Shown here piece by piece: positions 50,631 through 61,786 of a DNA stretch of 64,000 nucleotides. The stretch covers positions 1-64,000 of the forward strand of contig DXFZ01000057.1 in NCBI GenBank assembly GCA_019114175.1, written 5' to 3'. Origin of the DNA: Candidatus Corynebacterium gallistercoris (GTDB taxonomy: Bacteria > Actinomycetota > Actinomycetes > Mycobacteriales > Mycobacteriaceae). The position numbers and the translations under genes were made by a program. Every line of letters begins with the position of its first letter. The first letter of the stretch is position 1. The notes below the pieces were generated by a model, which saw only the letters and a program-made list of their open reading frames with translations, had not been told where the DNA came from and ran no database searches.

Positions 50631-51085
50631 TAACTTTCGTCCCCGGCTTCCCCGGCGATGATGGATTTCGCCAGCTTGCGCAGGTGTTTCAGCTGTTTAG
50701 AGGTGGATTCGTCCAGCGCCTTGTCTTCGGCGGCGGTGACGATGGGCTTGAGCTCCGCGCGTGCCTTCGCGCCCTTTTTGGTGATGGAGATGATCTGGCG
50801 GCGGCGGTCTTTCGCGTCTTTCACGCGCTTGGCCAGGTTGCGCTTTTCCAGGGAGTCCACGAGGCGGACCATGTCTGAGCGGTCAACACCCAGGATCTCG
50901 CCCAAGGTGGATTGGCTGGCGGCATCCCCTTCCACCAGGCAGGTGAGGATCCAGTATTCGCGCAGGTTGTAGCCGTGCTCGGCGAGGTCGGCTTCAACGA
51001 ACTCGCGGGTGCGGCGGCGGAGCCTCTCCAGTTGAAAGGAGGGGGAGGACAGTAGCTCTGAGGGCAGCGGCGAAGTATCAGGCAT
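50630..51085 (-). CDS. MarR-family regulator coupled to the peptide synthetase
   Basis: A 151-residue winged-helix regulator: REYWILTCLVEGDAASQSTLGEILGVDRSDMVRLVDSLEKRNLAKRV, then the wing DAKDRRRQIISITKKG. Its TAA shares one base with the synthetase ATG (TAATG), so the two are translationally coupled and the regulator probably controls synthesis or response to the peptide product. Confidence 0.88.
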   Translation of the reverse strand: MPDTSPLPSELLSSPSFQLERLRRRTREFVEADLAEHGYNLREYWILTCLVEGDAASQSTLGEILGVDRSDMVRLVDSLEKRNLAKRVKDAKDRRRQIISITKKGAKARAELKPIVTAAEDKALDESTSKQLKHLRKLAKSIIAGEAGDES

Positions 51086-51139
51086 GCTTCAAAATATACC
51101 GCCGCCGCGATGGGGATGTCTAATGGTGGGGGGTTCCCA

Positions 51140-51457
51140 CTATTTGATTTCGTCCTCGCGGCGCCAGATTCCCAGGCCCTCATCGCGCCAGCCGGAGGTA
51201 CCATTCGCCACGTTCTTCGCGTCGATGCCGTTCATCTCCAGCCACTCTGCCGCCTTGGCGGAGCGCCCGCCGGACAAGCAGATGAGGTAGATGTCCTCAT
51301 TGAGGTCCAGCTCGGAGTAACGCACCTGCAGCTCGGAGAGCGGAATGTTCTTCGCGCCCACGGCGTGCCACTCGTTGAACTCATCAGCCTCACGCACGTC
51401 AATCAGCTGCGCATTGGCGGGAACATCGGTCGGTTGAACAGTCTCAAATTCGCTCAT
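51140..51457 (-). CDS. Single-domain rhodanese
   Basis: A 105-residue rhodanese starting MSEFETVQP. It has ANAQLIDVREADEFNEWHAVGAKNIPL and the active-site loop ICLSGGRSAKAAEWL with the persulfide-forming cysteine. It may serve sulfur transfer or act as a PspE-like protein. It lies 54 bp downstream of the MarR start on the same strand. Confidence 0.9.
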   Translation of the reverse strand: MSEFETVQPTDVPANAQLIDVREADEFNEWHAVGAKNIPLSELQVRYSELDLNEDIYLICLSGGRSAKAAEWLEMNGIDAKNVANGTSGWRDEGLGIWRREDEIK

Positions 51458-51532
51458 GCCAGCCCATTGTAGGTATCTACGCGGTCCCTCGCAGGAGCTC
51501 TCCACGGGGGCGGAGGAGTTAAATGGGAAACT

Positions 51533-53836
51533 GTGAGTACGAATCCCGCCCCGCAGGGGCTCAGCATCGCAGAAGTAGACCAGCGCACACGTGAGGGTAA
51601 AGCCAACACCCAAGCGCGCTCTACAGGGCGCTCCGTGGGGCAGATCCTGCGGGCGAACATCTTCACCCGGGTTAACGCCATCTTGGGCGTGCTGTGCGCC
51701 ATCGTGCTCTCCACCGGCTCGGTCATCAACGCTGCCTTCGGGTTGCTCATCATCGCCAACTCCGCGGTGGGCGTCATCCAGGAGTTGCGGGCGAAGAAGA
51801 CGCTGGACAACCTGCGGATCGTGGGGGAGGCCAAGCCGACCGTCATCCGGGACGGGGTTGAAACCACCGTGGAGCAGTCAGAGGTGGTAGAAGGCGAGAT
51901 CTTAAAGCTCGGCAGCGGTGACGAGATCGTAGTCGATGGCCGGCTCATTAAGGGCAACATCCGGGTAGATGAGTCCCAACTCACCGGCGAATCAGACGCG
52001 GTGGCCAAGCAGGAGGGAGAGGAGATCCTCTCCGGCTCCTTCGTCACCCAAGGCCACGGCTACATGGAGGCCACGAAGGTCGGCGCGGATGCCTACGCGG
52101 CCAAGCTCGCCGCCCAGGCGAGCGAGTTCTCTCTCACGGACTCCGTGCTCATGAGCGGCATCAACCAGATCCTCAAGGTCATCACCTGGCTGCTCATCCC
52201 CACCGGGCTGCTCACCATCTACACCCAGCTGGTCCGCTCCGGCACGGGGTGGAAGGAATCCATCCTCTCCATGGCCGCGGCCATCGTGCCCATGGTGCCG
52301 GAGGGCCTGGTGCTCATGACCTCCATCGCCTTCGCCGCGGGCGTCATCCGGCTCGGCAAATACAAGGCGCTCGTCAATGAGCTCGTGGCCATCGAGGGGC
52401 TCGCCAGGGTTAACACCGTCTGCACGGACAAGACCGGAACCCTCACCACCAACGAAATGGAGCTGGAGGAGATCCTGGACGCACACGGCACCCCGGCCGC
52501 GGACGAGGACCTGCAGCATCTAGCCAACCTGCTGGCCAGCCAAGAAGATCTCAATGACACCGCCCGGGCCATCCAACAGGGTCTGCAGGATCGCGGCATC
52601 ACCGGTACACCGTGGCAGGGCGAGGAGATCCCCTTCAACTCGCGGGACAAGTACTCCGGCTTCAGCACGGGTGGGGGCCGCTGGCTGCTCGGCGCGCCGG
52701 ACGTGCTGCTGGACTCCGGCCCCGCCGCCGAGCTCGCCAAAGAGAAGGGGGATCAGGGCAAGCGGATCCTCGTCTTCCAGCCCGCCGAGGCCGAACCCGT
52801 GCTCATCGTGTTGCGCCAGCAACTGCGCCCCGATGCCCGGGAGACCCTGGACTACTTCGCAGCACAGGACGTGGACCTCAAAGTCATCTCCGGGGACAAC
52901 GCGGACTCGGTCAAGGCCGTGGCCGCCCAGGCCACGGACCGGCCCCTCACCGCGGTGGACGCCCGCGAGCTGGCGGACCTAGACCAAGACTCCTTCGATG
53001 ACCGCATCGCCCAGGCCAACGTCTTCGGCCGCGTCACCCCGGAACAAAAGCAGCAAATGGTGGCCTCCCTGCACCGCCAGCACCGGACCGTGGCCATGAC
53101 CGGCGATGGCGTCAACGATGTCCTGGCTCTGAAGAAGGCGGACATCGGCGTGGCGATGGGCTCCGGGGCCCCGGCCACGAGATCCGTGGCGCAGCTGGTG
53201 CTGCTCACCAACCGTTTCTCAGCCCTGCCGGCCGTTGTGGCGGAGGGCCGTCGCGTCATAGGAAACATCGAACGCGTGGCCCACCTGTTCCTCACCAAGA
53301 CCGTCTACTCGGTGGTGCTGGCACTGGTCGTGGCCATCCTGGGCATTTCCTTTCCCTTCCAGCCCATCCACGTGACCATCACCGGCTGGTTCACCATCGG
53401 TATTCCGGCGTTCGTCCTCTCGCTCGCCCCGAACACGGAGCGCCCCCGGGATGGCTTCGTCCGCCGCGTGCTCTCCCTCGCGTTGCCCTCCGGCGTGCTA
53501 GTCGGCGGCATCAGCGTGATCTTCTGGCTGGTGATCTACCCCGGTGCGGACGTGCCGGAGATTCAGCGCCAGCAGGCGGGCACTGCGGTGCTGCTGGCGC
53601 TAATCGTGATGAGCCTGTGGGTCTTAAGCATCGTTGCCCGCCCCCTGAACGGGTGGAAGAGCCTGCTGCTCGCCTGCTGCGTCACCGGATACCTGGTGAT
53701 CTTCCTCGTCCCCTCACTGCGGGAGCTGTTGCTCCTGCACACCGGCAACACCCAGTTGATGCTGACCGGCCTGGCCGTGGGCGCCGGCGGCGCGGTCCTC
53801 ATCGAGGCCGCGCACCAGGTCACCCGCCGCCTTTAG
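51533..53836 (+). CDS. Cation-translocating P-type ATPase, CtpE-like
   Basis: A 767-residue pump starting with GTG. The actuator motif TGES is at 151-154, the membrane motif [10 protein letters not shown] near 255-264, phosphorylation site DKTGTLT with Asp299, and [17 protein letters not shown] in the hinge. Six C-terminal hydrophobic segments complete the P2-like topology. The PEGLVLMTS form is characteristic of the actinobacterial CtpE group, linked to calcium uptake in mycobacteria; the ion here is inferred. It is convergent with ppa, overlapping by 4 bp. Confidence 0.88.
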   Translation: MSTNPAPQGLSIAEVDQRTREGKANTQARSTGRSVGQILRANIFTRVNAILGVLCAIVLSTGSVINAAFGLLIIANSAVGVIQELRAKKTLDNLRIVGEAKPTVIRDGVETTVEQSEVVEGEILKLGSGDEIVVDGRLIKGNIRVDESQLTGESDAVAKQEGEEILSGSFVTQGHGYMEATKVGADAYAAKLAAQASEFSLTDSVLMSGINQILKVITWLLIPTGLLTIYTQLVRSGTGWKESILSMAAAIVPMVPEGLVLMTSIAFAAGVIRLGKYKALVNELVAIEGLARVNTVCTDKTGTLTTNEMELEEILDAHGTPAADEDLQHLANLLASQEDLNDTARAIQQGLQDRGITGTPWQGEEIPFNSRDKYSGFSTGGGRWLLGAPDVLLDSGPAAELAKEKGDQGKRILVFQPAEAEPVLIVLRQQLRPDARETLDYFAAQDVDLKVISGDNADSVKAVAAQATDRPLTAVDARELADLDQDSFDDRIAQANVFGRVTPEQKQQMVASLHRQHRTVAMTGDGVNDVLALKKADIGVAMGSGAPATRSVAQLVLLTNRFSALPAVVAEGRRVIGNIERVAHLFLTKTVYSVVLALVVAILGISFPFQPIHVTITGWFTIGIPAFVLSLAPNTERPRDGFVRRVLSLALPSGVLVGGISVIFWLVIYPGADVPEIQRQQAGTAVLLALIVMSLWVLSIVARPLNGWKSLLLACCVTGYLVIFLVPSLRELLLLHTGNTQLMLTGLAVGAGGAVLIEAAHQVTRRL

Positions 53837-54315
53837 CCCTGGTAGCGCTCCACGGCCTCGTCTAGGATCTTCACGGCCTCGGCTGCGTTGCCCCAGCCGG
53901 ATCCGGAAACTTCCTTGCCGGGCTCCAGGTCCTTGTAGTGGACGAAGAAGTGCTCGATCTCGTCCTTGGTGAACTGGGAGATGTCATCAATGTCCTGGTA
54001 CTGGTCGAAGCGCACGTCATCCAGCACGCACAGCAGCTTGTCATCGCCGCCGGCCTCGTCGGTCATCTTGAACACGCCCACTGGACGGGCCTTGACGATC
54101 ACGCCGGGGAACAGCGGCTCCGGCAGCAGCACGAGGGCGTCCAACGGGTCGCCGTCCTCGCCCAGGGTGTGGTCAATGAAGCCGTAGTCCGCCGGGTAGG
54201 CCATGGGGGTGAACAGGTAGCGGTCCAGGTAGACCTTGCCGGACTCGTGGTCAACCTCGTACTTGTTGCGGGAGCCCTTGGGGATCTCGATGGTGACTTC
54301 GATCTTCTTGGTCAT
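53833..54315 (-). CDS. ppa: Inorganic pyrophosphatase Ppa
   Basis: A 160-residue family I pyrophosphatase. Motifs: [13 protein letters not shown], the signature [22 protein letters not shown] with the metal-binding aspartates, and KDLEPGKEV near the C-terminus. [14 protein letters not shown] at 54315 is chosen as the start by family length; upstream in-frame sequence is not conserved-looking. Confidence 0.96.
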   Translation of the reverse strand: MTKKIEVTIEIPKGSRNKYEVDHESGKVYLDRYLFTPMAYPADYGFIDHTLGEDGDPLDALVLLPEPLFPGVIVKARPVGVFKMTDEAGGDDKLLCVLDDVRFDQYQDIDDISQFTKDEIEHFFVHYKDLEPGKEVSGSGWGNAAEAVKILDEAVERYQG

Positions 54316-54412
54316 CGATCCTGCCTTCTTCTCATCTGATTGTTCGGATAGTTTGCGTACGGGCACAAGTCTATAACCTGTGTTGTCCGCACGGTTAGCT
54401 AGTGTGTGGGGG

Positions 54413-55723
54413 GTGAGTAAAACTAAGTCCCTCAAAGCGTGGCTGATCTCCATCGCGGTGTTTGTTGTGGTGGTCGCGCTCGTCGTGGCCGGTGCGGTGT
54501 GGTGGGCTGCTCACAATCGCTACCATGTGGAGCCCGCACAGCCTTTGCCGGCGGTGGAGCAGGTCATGCAGGCGCCGGCGGGTCCGGCCCCGGACGTGGC
54601 CGCGGCGGTGGACCAGGCGGCCAAGGATCCGGCGCTGGGGGAGTTGGCGGGGTACGTCTATGACGTGGAGTCCGGCCAGGGCGTGTGGGGGCGTGAGGGG
54701 ATGCGGCCGATGGTTCCGGCCTCCTCCACCAAGGTCCTCACCGCTGCCGCAGCCGTGGCCACGCTGGATCTCGATTCCCGCGCCGTCACCCGCGTCTATG
54801 CCGGCGAGCCCGGCCAGCTGATCATCCAGTCCGATGGGGACGTGACCTTGAGCGCCGATGGCAGTGGCTTCTTCACGGATCCGGCGAGCATCAAGGACTT
54901 GGCCGCGCAGGTGTCCGAACACCTAGAAGGCCCCGTGACCAGCATTGTTGTGGATAATTCCATCCGCGCAGGCGAGGTGTTCAACCCCACCTGGGACGGT
55001 GAGGACATCGCCGGTGGCAACGTGGCGGACCTGGACGCGGTAATGCTCAACGCCGGTCGCCTGGATGCCAGCGAGTCCTACTCGCCCCGCTCCACCACCC
55101 CCGGCGAGGATGTCGGCCAGGCTCTCGCCGCCGCCCTGGGCACCTCGGCTGAGGTTTCTTTGGTGGCGACGGCACCCGCACCAGCCGGCGAACCCCTCGG
55201 AGTGGTCGAATCAGCCCCATTGGATGTGCGCTTGAGGGACATGATGGTGCACAGCGATAACCTGCTCGCGGAATCTATCGCCCGGCAGGTCGCCGCCGCA
55301 CGGGGCAAGCCCGCCACCTTCGCCGGCGCGACGGAAGCCACCATCGAGGTGCTCCAAGAGCAGGGGCTGGATACCACCGGCACGGTGCTCAAAGACAACT
55401 CCGGCATGAGCAAGGACAACCGCATCACCGCGGCCCTGCTGGCCAGCGTGCTGGGCACCAACCGCGCGCTGCTGGACCTGCTGCCGGTCTCCCACGCGGA
55501 GGGCACGCTGGCGGCGCGCTTCGGGGAGGGCTCCGGGGCCGATGCCGCCGCCGGGTGGGTGCGGGCGAAGACGGGCACGCTCTCCGGCGTGAGCGCCTTG
55601 GTCGGCACCGTGATGACAGAAGACGGCCGTGCCCTGACCTTCGCCTTCCTCTCCAACGGCTCGGAGGTGGGCGAGGCCCGCGCCGCCCTGGACCGGCTGG
55701 CCGCGAGCCTGCGGAAGGCGTAA
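54413..55723 (+). CDS. dacB: D-alanyl-D-alanine carboxypeptidase/endopeptidase (PBP4, DacB)
   Basis: A 436-residue penicillin-binding protein acting on peptidoglycan outside the membrane. A GTG start at 54413 gives a short cytoplasmic end and a membrane anchor (residues 10-32). Active-site motifs are SSTK at 104-107, DNSGMSKDN for the second box, and AKTGTLSG for the KTG box. The long insert between SxxK and SxN marks the PBP4 class. tilS starts immediately after the stop. Confidence 0.93.
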   Translation: MSKTKSLKAWLISIAVFVVVVALVVAGAVWWAAHNRYHVEPAQPLPAVEQVMQAPAGPAPDVAAAVDQAAKDPALGELAGYVYDVESGQGVWGREGMRPMVPASSTKVLTAAAAVATLDLDSRAVTRVYAGEPGQLIIQSDGDVTLSADGSGFFTDPASIKDLAAQVSEHLEGPVTSIVVDNSIRAGEVFNPTWDGEDIAGGNVADLDAVMLNAGRLDASESYSPRSTTPGEDVGQALAAALGTSAEVSLVATAPAPAGEPLGVVESAPLDVRLRDMMVHSDNLLAESIARQVAAARGKPATFAGATEATIEVLQEQGLDTTGTVLKDNSGMSKDNRITAALLASVLGTNRALLDLLPVSHAEGTLAARFGEGSGADAAAGWVRAKTGTLSGVSALVGTVMTEDGRALTFAFLSNGSEVGEARAALDRLAASLRKA

Positions 55724-56716
55724 ATGAGCATCCACTCCATCGTCGCCGCCTGGCTGCGCCACCACCCGGTCAGCGAGGTTGTGGTGGGCCTGTCCGGCGG
55801 GGCGGACTCCCTGGCGCTCGTGCATACCGCACGCTACCACGGCCTCACCGTGCACGCGGTCGTGGTCGATCATCAACTGCAGGCCGGCTCCGCCGGCGTC
55901 GCCGCCACGGCAGCGGCCCAGGCGCGTCAGCTCGGTGCCACGGCGGAGGTCGTCGCCGTGTCACCCGCGCCAGGCGAAGGCCCCGCCCGCGAGGCGCGCT
56001 ACGCCGCCCTCGGCCGGGCCGCCGCCGGGCACCCCCTGCTGGTCGCCCACACCGCCACGGATAACGCGGAATCACTGCTGCTCGGGCTGGCGCGCTCCTC
56101 CGGCCTGGACGCGCTGGCGGGCATGCCACCGGTCACCTCGGAGCACCCGGCCGTGCGCGCCGGGGCCGCGTGGGTGGGCAGGCCCCTGCTGGCAGCGACG
56201 AGGGAGCAGACGCGCCACCACTGCGCACTCGCGGGCCTGGACTTCTGGGATGACCCGCACAACGAAGACGCGCGTTTCCTGCGCAGCCGCGTGCGGACCG
56301 AGCTGATGCCGGTGGCGGAAGAAGTGCTGGGCCGTCACCTGTCAGCGAACATGGCCCGCACCGCGGACCTGCTCCGGCAGGACTCCGAGGCGCTGAACGA
56401 GTACGCCACGGGTGTGCTGCGGCGGCTGACGGCGGTGGCGTCGCCCTCAAAAAACAGTACGCTGAGCTGCGGTGACCTCAAAGACCACCCTGCGGCGATA
56501 CGGCGGCGGGTCTACCAACAATGGCTGCGCGGACGCGCCGGGGAGCTCACCAGCACCCACCTGCACGAGATCGATGCGATGGTGGCGGACTGGAAGGGGC
56601 AAGCAGGTGTGGCGCTCCCGTGGCCTACAATGAACGGCATGCGCCGGACCCACCGGCTGGTGGTGCGGCGAATCGACGCAAAGTTGCAGTTAGACGCGAT
56701 AGAACGGAAGCCTTGA
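55724..56716 (+). CDS. tilS: tRNA(Ile)-lysidine synthetase TilS
   Basis: TilS converts C34 of the CAU-anticodon isoleucine tRNA to lysidine. The 330-residue protein has the PP-loop SGGADS at residues 24-29 and a short C-terminal region typical of actinobacterial forms. Directly adjacent to dacB and sharing one base with hpt (TGATG), it is in a dacB-tilS-hpt-ftsH run. A dispersed-repeat copy (VASPSKNS) lies in the C-terminal part. Confidence 0.93.
   Translation: MSIHSIVAAWLRHHPVSEVVVGLSGGADSLALVHTARYHGLTVHAVVVDHQLQAGSAGVAATAAAQARQLGATAEVVAVSPAPGEGPAREARYAALGRAAAGHPLLVAHTATDNAESLLLGLARSSGLDALAGMPPVTSEHPAVRAGAAWVGRPLLAATREQTRHHCALAGLDFWDDPHNEDARFLRSRVRTELMPVAEEVLGRHLSANMARTADLLRQDSEALNEYATGVLRRLTAVASPSKNSTLSCGDLKDHPAAIRRRVYQQWLRGRAGELTSTHLHEIDAMVADWKGQAGVALPWPTMNGMRRTHRLVVRRIDAKLQLDAIERKP
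56434..56459 (-). repeat. Dispersed repeat in tilS (inverted)
   Basis: GGTGGCGTCGCCC followed by TCAAAAAACAGTA, encoding VASPSKNS in a poorly conserved segment of TilS. Confidence 0.6.
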
Positions 56717-57297
56717 TGCACAGCGAGAAGAACTATGATGTGCCCGCCAACCCCTACGGCGATGACCTTGAATGCGTGCTGATCGATGAAGAAACGCTGC
56801 ACGAGCGCATCCAAGAGATGGCGAAGGCCACGGCGGACCGCTTCCGCGATGAGGAAGAGGACCTGCTGCTCATCTGCGTGCTCAAGGGGGCGGTATTCTT
56901 CATTACTGACTTCGCCCGCGCCCTGGACATCCCGACCCAGCTGGAATTCATGGCCGTGAGCTCCTACGGAAACGCCTCCAGCTCCTCCGGCGTGGTGCGC
57001 ATCCTCAAGGACCTGGACCGGGACATCGAGGGGCGCAACGTAGTGATCGTGGAGGACATCATTGACTCCGGCCTCACCCTGTCCTGGCTGTGCAAGAACC
57101 TGCGGAACCGCAACCCCAAGTCCCTGTCTGTCGTCACCCTGCTGCGCAAGCCAGAGGCCGTGAAGGTGGACCTGGACCTCGATGACATCGGGTTTGATAT
57201 CCCCAATGAGTTCGTGGTGGGATACGGGCTAGACTTCGCGGAACGCTACCGCGACCTGCCCTACATCTGCGCCCTGCGGCCCAGCGTGTACTCCTAA
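56716..57297 (+). CDS. hpt: Hypoxanthine phosphoribosyltransferase Hpt
   Basis: A 193-residue purine salvage enzyme. The PRPP motif is [17 protein letters not shown], and [13 protein letters not shown] and EFMAVSSYG are family landmarks. Start MHSEKNYD at 56716 follows tilS directly. ftsH begins 18 bp downstream, the usual actinobacterial order. Confidence 0.95.
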   Translation: MHSEKNYDVPANPYGDDLECVLIDEETLHERIQEMAKATADRFRDEEEDLLLICVLKGAVFFITDFARALDIPTQLEFMAVSSYGNASSSSGVVRILKDLDRDIEGRNVVIVEDIIDSGLTLSWLCKNLRNRNPKSLSVVTLLRKPEAVKVDLDLDDIGFDIPNEFVVGYGLDFAERYRDLPYICALRPSVYS

Positions 57298-57315
57298 ATT
57301 AGCCCCAAAGGAAAT

Positions 57316-59553
57316 ATGGACAAGAAGAAGGTATTGAGGATCGCCGGCATCGTCGCCGCGGTGCTCATCGTGATCTACACGTTCGGTCTGCTGACGGACT
57401 CCACCCGCGGCTATGACGAGGTCAACACCTCCGTGGCCCTAGAACAGCTGGACAAGAAGAACGTCTCCGAGGCCCAGATCAATGACCGCGAGCAACAGAT
57501 CCAGCTGAAGCTCAAGGACCCCATCGAGGTCGAGGGCAAGGACGGGATCGAGCAGATCATCGCCAAGTACCCCGCCCGGGTCTCCCCGGAGATCTTCGAC
57601 GGCGTGGCCGCGGCCGACGTGGAGAAGTTCAACACCAAGGTCACCGAGGAGAGCTTCCTGGGTTCCCTGCTGATGATGATGCTGCCGCTGCTGCTCATCT
57701 TCGGCCTGCTCATGTTCATGTTCAGCCGCATGCAAGGCGGCGGGGGAATGGGCGCGTTCGGCTTCGGCAAGTCGACCGCCAAGCAGCTGAACAAGGATAA
57801 CCCGGACACCACCTTTGATGACGTGGCTGGCGCGGACGAGGCCGTGGAGGAGCTGGACGAGATCCGGGACTTCCTCTCTGACCCGTCCCGCTACGAGGCC
57901 CTCGGCGCGAAAATCCCCCGCGGCGTGCTGCTGTACGGCCCGCCCGGCACCGGTAAGACGCTGCTGGCCCGCGCCGTGGCCGGTGAGGCCGGGGTGCCGT
58001 TCTTCTCCATCTCCGGCTCAGACTTCGTGGAAATGTTCGTGGGCGTGGGCGCCTCCCGTGTGCGTGACCTGTTCAAGCAGGCCAAGGAGAACAGCCCCTG
58101 CATCATCTTCGTTGACGAGATCGACGCCGTGGGCCGCCAGCGCGGCGCCGGCATGGGTGGCGGGCACGACGAGCGCGAGCAGACGCTCAACCAGCTCCTC
58201 GTGGAAATGGACGGCTTCGGTGACCGCGAGGGCGTGATCCTCATGGCCGCCACCAACCGTCCGGACATCCTGGACCCCGCCCTGCTGCGCCCGGGACGCT
58301 TTGACCGCCAGATCCCGGTGACCAACCCGGACCTGGCTGGCCGTGAGCAGATCCTGCGTGTGCACGCCAAGGGCAAGCCGATCGCCAAGGACGTGGACCT
58401 GAAGTCCCTGGCCAAGCGCACCGCCGGCATGAGTGGCGCGGACCTGGAGAACGTGCTCAACGAGGCGGCGCTGCTCACCGCGCGCGTGGATGGCAACGTC
58501 ATCACTGCCGACGCGCTGGAAGAAGCCACCGACCGCGTGGTCGGCGGCCCGCGCCGCAGCTCCACCATCATCAGCGAGCATGAAAAGAAGGTCACCGCCT
58601 ACCACGAGGGCGGCCACACCCTGGCCGCCTGGGCGATGAAGGACATCGACCGGGTGTACAAGGTCACCATCCTGGCGCGCGGCCGCACCGGCGGCCACGC
58701 CATGACCGCCCCGGAAGACGACAAGGGCATGTACAACCGCTCCGAGCTCTTCGCCCGCCTCGTGTTCGCCATGGGCGGCCGGGCAGCCGAAGAGCTGGTG
58801 TTCGGCAACCCCACCACCGGCGCATCCGCTGACATTGAGATGGCCTCCAACATTGCCCGGGGCATGGTCATGGAATACGGCATGAGCCCCGCCATCGGCG
58901 CAGTGAAGTACGGCCAGGAGCAGGGAGACCCGTTCGTCGGCCGCGGCGGTGGCGGTCAGGCCCAGCCCTCCCCGGACGTGGCGGCGAAGATCGATGAGCA
59001 GGTCCGCATGCTCATGGACAAGGCACAGCAGGTCGCCTACCAGGTCCTGCGCGAGCACCGCGAGTACCTGGACCGCCTGGCGGAGAAGCTGCTGGAGAAG
59101 GAGACGCTGCGCCGGCCGGACTTGGAGGCCATCTTCGAGGGCATGACCCCGCGCGAAGTCACGGACATCTTCCCCATGCAGGACGTGGACCGGCCCAAGG
59201 ACTTCCGCGAGCCAGTCAAGACCCCCGTGGAGATCGCCAAGGAGCGCGGCGAGGAGCCGCCGAAGCGCAATGACTTCTTCTCCGCCGCCCGCCGCGCCCG
59301 CATGGAGCGCCGGAAGGCAGAGCAGGAGCGCCAGCTACAGGAGGCCCGCGACGAGGAACAGCAGGAGAAGCAGGAGCGCGGCTTCCAGCTTCCCGACCAT
59401 GAGAAGACCGTGGTGCTGCTACGCGGGAAGTTCCCGGAGCAGGAGTTCCCGTGGGAGACGCAGGATGACGTCGCCGAAGAAAAACCCACTGGCAAGCACG
59501 CCAAGAAGGAGTCTCCCTACGACCAGTACCCGCTAGACGAGGAAGAGAAGTGA
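57316..59553 (+). CDS. ftsH: ATP-dependent zinc metalloprotease FtsH
   Basis: A 745-residue membrane AAA+ protease. Two membrane helices (about 8-26 and 117-136) flank a periplasmic domain. The AAA domain has Walker A GPPGTGKT at 208-215, Walker [12 protein letters not shown] and the second region [19 protein letters not shown]. The zinc motif is HEGGH at 430-434. A long charged, Gln/Glu-rich C-terminal tail (about 630-745) is typical of corynebacteria. The GTG start of folE overlaps the stop. Confidence 0.96.
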   Translation: MDKKKVLRIAGIVAAVLIVIYTFGLLTDSTRGYDEVNTSVALEQLDKKNVSEAQINDREQQIQLKLKDPIEVEGKDGIEQIIAKYPARVSPEIFDGVAAADVEKFNTKVTEESFLGSLLMMMLPLLLIFGLLMFMFSRMQGGGGMGAFGFGKSTAKQLNKDNPDTTFDDVAGADEAVEELDEIRDFLSDPSRYEALGAKIPRGVLLYGPPGTGKTLLARAVAGEAGVPFFSISGSDFVEMFVGVGASRVRDLFKQAKENSPCIIFVDEIDAVGRQRGAGMGGGHDEREQTLNQLLVEMDGFGDREGVILMAATNRPDILDPALLRPGRFDRQIPVTNPDLAGREQILRVHAKGKPIAKDVDLKSLAKRTAGMSGADLENVLNEAALLTARVDGNVITADALEEATDRVVGGPRRSSTIISEHEKKVTAYHEGGHTLAAWAMKDIDRVYKVTILARGRTGGHAMTAPEDDKGMYNRSELFARLVFAMGGRAAEELVFGNPTTGASADIEMASNIARGMVMEYGMSPAIGAVKYGQEQGDPFVGRGGGGQAQPSPDVAAKIDEQVRMLMDKAQQVAYQVLREHREYLDRLAEKLLEKETLRRPDLEAIFEGMTPREVTDIFPMQDVDRPKDFREPVKTPVEIAKERGEEPPKRNDFFSAARRARMERRKAEQERQLQEARDEEQQEKQERGFQLPDHEKTVVLLRGKFPEQEFPWETQDDVAEEKPTGKHAKKESPYDQYPLDEEEK

Positions 59554-60122
59554 CCCAGTTTGACCAAGCCCGCGCGGAAGCAGCGATCCGCGAACTGCTG
59601 ATCGCCATCGGCGAGGACCCGGACCGCGAAGGCCTGCAGGAAACGCCGGCGCGCGTGGCCCGGGCCTACCGGGAGGCCTGCTCCGGGCTGTACGAAGACC
59701 CCACCGAGGTGCTGAAGAAGACCTTCAGCGAAGACCACCGGGAACTGGTGCTGGTGCGGGACATCACGTTTTACTCCATGTGCGAACACCACCTGGTGCC
59801 GTTCTTCGGCAAGGCGCACATCGGCTACATCCCCGGCGAATCCGGGAAGGTGACGGGCCTGTCCAAGCTGGCGCGGCTCATCGACGGGCTGGCGAAGCGG
59901 CCGCAGGTGCAGGAGCGGCTCACCAGCCAGGTGGCCGACGCGCTGGTGGATCGGCTGGACCCGGCGGCCGTGGTGGTCGTCATCGAGGCGGAGCACCTGT
60001 GCATGGCGATGCGGGGCATCCGCAAGCCGGGGGCCTCTACCGTGACCTCCGCGGTGCGGGGGCTGTTCCAGACGAACGCCAGCTCCCGGGCGGAGGCCAT
60101 GAGCCTCATCAGGGGACACTAA
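59550..60122 (+). CDS. folE: GTP cyclohydrolase I FolE
   Basis: First enzyme of tetrahydrofolate synthesis, making dihydroneopterin triphosphate from GTP. The 190-residue protein has [22 protein letters not shown] and [16 protein letters not shown], holding the zinc Cys/His ligands. It overlaps ftsH by 4 bp and shares one base with folP (TAATG). Confidence 0.97.
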   Translation: MTQFDQARAEAAIRELLIAIGEDPDREGLQETPARVARAYREACSGLYEDPTEVLKKTFSEDHRELVLVRDITFYSMCEHHLVPFFGKAHIGYIPGESGKVTGLSKLARLIDGLAKRPQVQERLTSQVADALVDRLDPAAVVVVIEAEHLCMAMRGIRKPGASTVTSAVRGLFQTNASSRAEAMSLIRGH

Positions 60123-60919
60123 TGACCAAGGTCATGGGGATCCTCAACGTCACGGAAGACTCGTTCTCCGATGGCGGGAGCAACCCGACCACGGCCATAG
60201 CGGTGGAGAACGCGAAGGCGATGGTGGCCGCGGGGGCGGACATCATTGACGTGGGCGGGGAATCCACCCGGCCAGGGGCGGTGCGGGTGGATGCCGGGGT
60301 GGAGGCGGCGCGGGTGGCCCCAGTTATCGCGGCGCTGGCTGCGGAGGGCATTCCCACCAGTGTTGACACGATGCGGGCGTCTACGGCGGAGGCGGCGCTC
60401 ACGGCCGGTGCCACGTATGTCAACGATGTCTCCGGCGGGCTGGCGGACCCGGACATGCTGGCGGTCTGCGCGGACTTTCGCGCCCCCGCGATCCTCATGC
60501 ACTGGAACCGCGGCGAATCCTTCGGCGCGGAAGGGCGGGCGGACCACGGCGAGGACATCGTGGAGCACGTGGCCGAGTGGCTGGCCGAGCGCGCGGAGGC
60601 GGCCCACGCGGCGGGCGTGCGGGAGGTCATCCTGGACCCCGGCATCGGGTTTGCCAAGTCCGCGGAGGATAACTGGGCGCTGCTGGGCGGAATGGACCGG
60701 CTGACTTCGCAGGGGTACCCGCTGCTCATCGGCGCCAGCCGGAAGCGATTCCTGGCCGCGCTGAACCCCAACACCGTTGATGAGGCCACCGCGGCGGTCT
60801 CCACTTTGGCCGCGGCGGGTGGCGCGTGGGCCGTGCGGGTGCATAAGGTGGCACCATCGAGGGCCGCCGTGGACGTGGCGGCTCAGTGGACCGCGCACAG
60901 GAGGAGAGCCCATGGCTGA
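60122..60919 (+). CDS. folP: Dihydropteroate synthase FolP
   Basis: Joins hydroxymethyl-dihydropterin diphosphate to p-aminobenzoate; the sulfonamide target. The 265-residue TIM barrel has VMGILNVTEDSFSDGG, DIIDVGGESTRPGA, YVNDVSGG, and a final VRVHKV-type strand. It overlaps folE by one base and folB by 8 bp. Confidence 0.96.
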   Translation: MTKVMGILNVTEDSFSDGGSNPTTAIAVENAKAMVAAGADIIDVGGESTRPGAVRVDAGVEAARVAPVIAALAAEGIPTSVDTMRASTAEAALTAGATYVNDVSGGLADPDMLAVCADFRAPAILMHWNRGESFGAEGRADHGEDIVEHVAEWLAERAEAAHAAGVREVILDPGIGFAKSAEDNWALLGGMDRLTSQGYPLLIGASRKRFLAALNPNTVDEATAAVSTLAAAGGAWAVRVHKVAPSRAAVDVAAQWTAHRRRAHG

Positions 60920-61274
60920 CAGGATCGAGCTAATGGGGGTGGAGGCCTTTGGCCACCACGGTGTCTTCACGGCGGAGAAGGACACGGGCCAGAAGTTCGT
61001 GGTGGACATGGTGCTGTGGACGGACTTCGCGGCGGCTGCGGCCAGCGATAACCTCGCGGACACCATCAACTATGTGGAACTGGCGGACATCGCCGTGGAG
61101 GTTATTCAGGGCCCCAGCTTTGACCTCATTGAAAAGGTCGCCAGCACCATCGCGGATCGTGTGAAAGAGAAGCAGGGTGTGTACGCCGTGGAGGTCACGG
61201 TCCATAAGCCGCAGGCCCCGATTGACTATCCCTTCGCTGACGTGCGGGTGGTGGCGCGGAGGTCCAACCGGTGA
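60912..61274 (+). CDS. folB: Dihydroneopterin aldolase FolB
   Basis: A 120-residue aldolase: MADRIELMGVEAFGHHGVF, then NYVELADIAVEVIQGPSFDLIE with the active Glu and Tyr, and AVEVTVHKPQAPI with the catalytic Lys. The stop overlaps the folK GTG start. Confidence 0.95.
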   Translation: MADRIELMGVEAFGHHGVFTAEKDTGQKFVVDMVLWTDFAAAAASDNLADTINYVELADIAVEVIQGPSFDLIEKVASTIADRVKEKQGVYAVEVTVHKPQAPIDYPFADVRVVARRSNR

Positions 61275-61786
61275 TTGCGTATCTGGGGCTCGGCAGCAAC
61301 GTCTCCGGTGACGTGGACTCCCCGGAGGCCCAGATCATGCGCGCCTGCGAGATGCTGGAGATGCACCCGGCCATCACCATCACCGCCCGCTCCCGGGTGT
61401 TCCGCACGCCGCCGTGGGGCGGGGTGGAGCAATCCGAGTTCCGCAATGCGGTGATCGCCGTGGACACGAGCCTGTCCCCGCTGGCGCTGCTGCATCACTG
61501 TCAGTTTGTGGAGGCGTACGGCAACCGCACCCGCGAGGTCCGGTGGGGTCCGCGCACCATCGATGTGGATGTTTTATTTTGCAGCGACGGCCCCGTGGAG
61601 ATCTCCTCCAACAATCAATGGGGTTTCGAGCTTGTGCTGCCACACCCGTACGCCCACGAGCGTGGATTCGTGTTGCTGCCGTGGTTGGACATCGCGCCGG
61701 ATGTGACCCTGCGGGGGCGAAGCATCGCTGACTGGGCGGCCGAGTTGGACGCGGAGGAGACCGCGGGGATCGAGCCGGTGTCATGA
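61271..61786 (+). CDS. folK: Hydroxymethyl-dihydropterin pyrophosphokinase FolK
   Basis: A 171-residue HPPK with AYLGLGSNVSGD, WGGVEQSEFRNAVIAV, RWGPRTIDVDVLF (metal-binding Asp pair) and LPHPYAHERGFVLLPW. The GTG start at 61271 gives IAYLGLGSN at the N-terminus. It overlaps the next gene by 4 bp. Confidence 0.96.
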   Translation: MIAYLGLGSNVSGDVDSPEAQIMRACEMLEMHPAITITARSRVFRTPPWGGVEQSEFRNAVIAVDTSLSPLALLHHCQFVEAYGNRTREVRWGPRTIDVDVLFCSDGPVEISSNNQWGFELVLPHPYAHERGFVLLPWLDIAPDVTLRGRSIADWAAELDAEETAGIEPVS

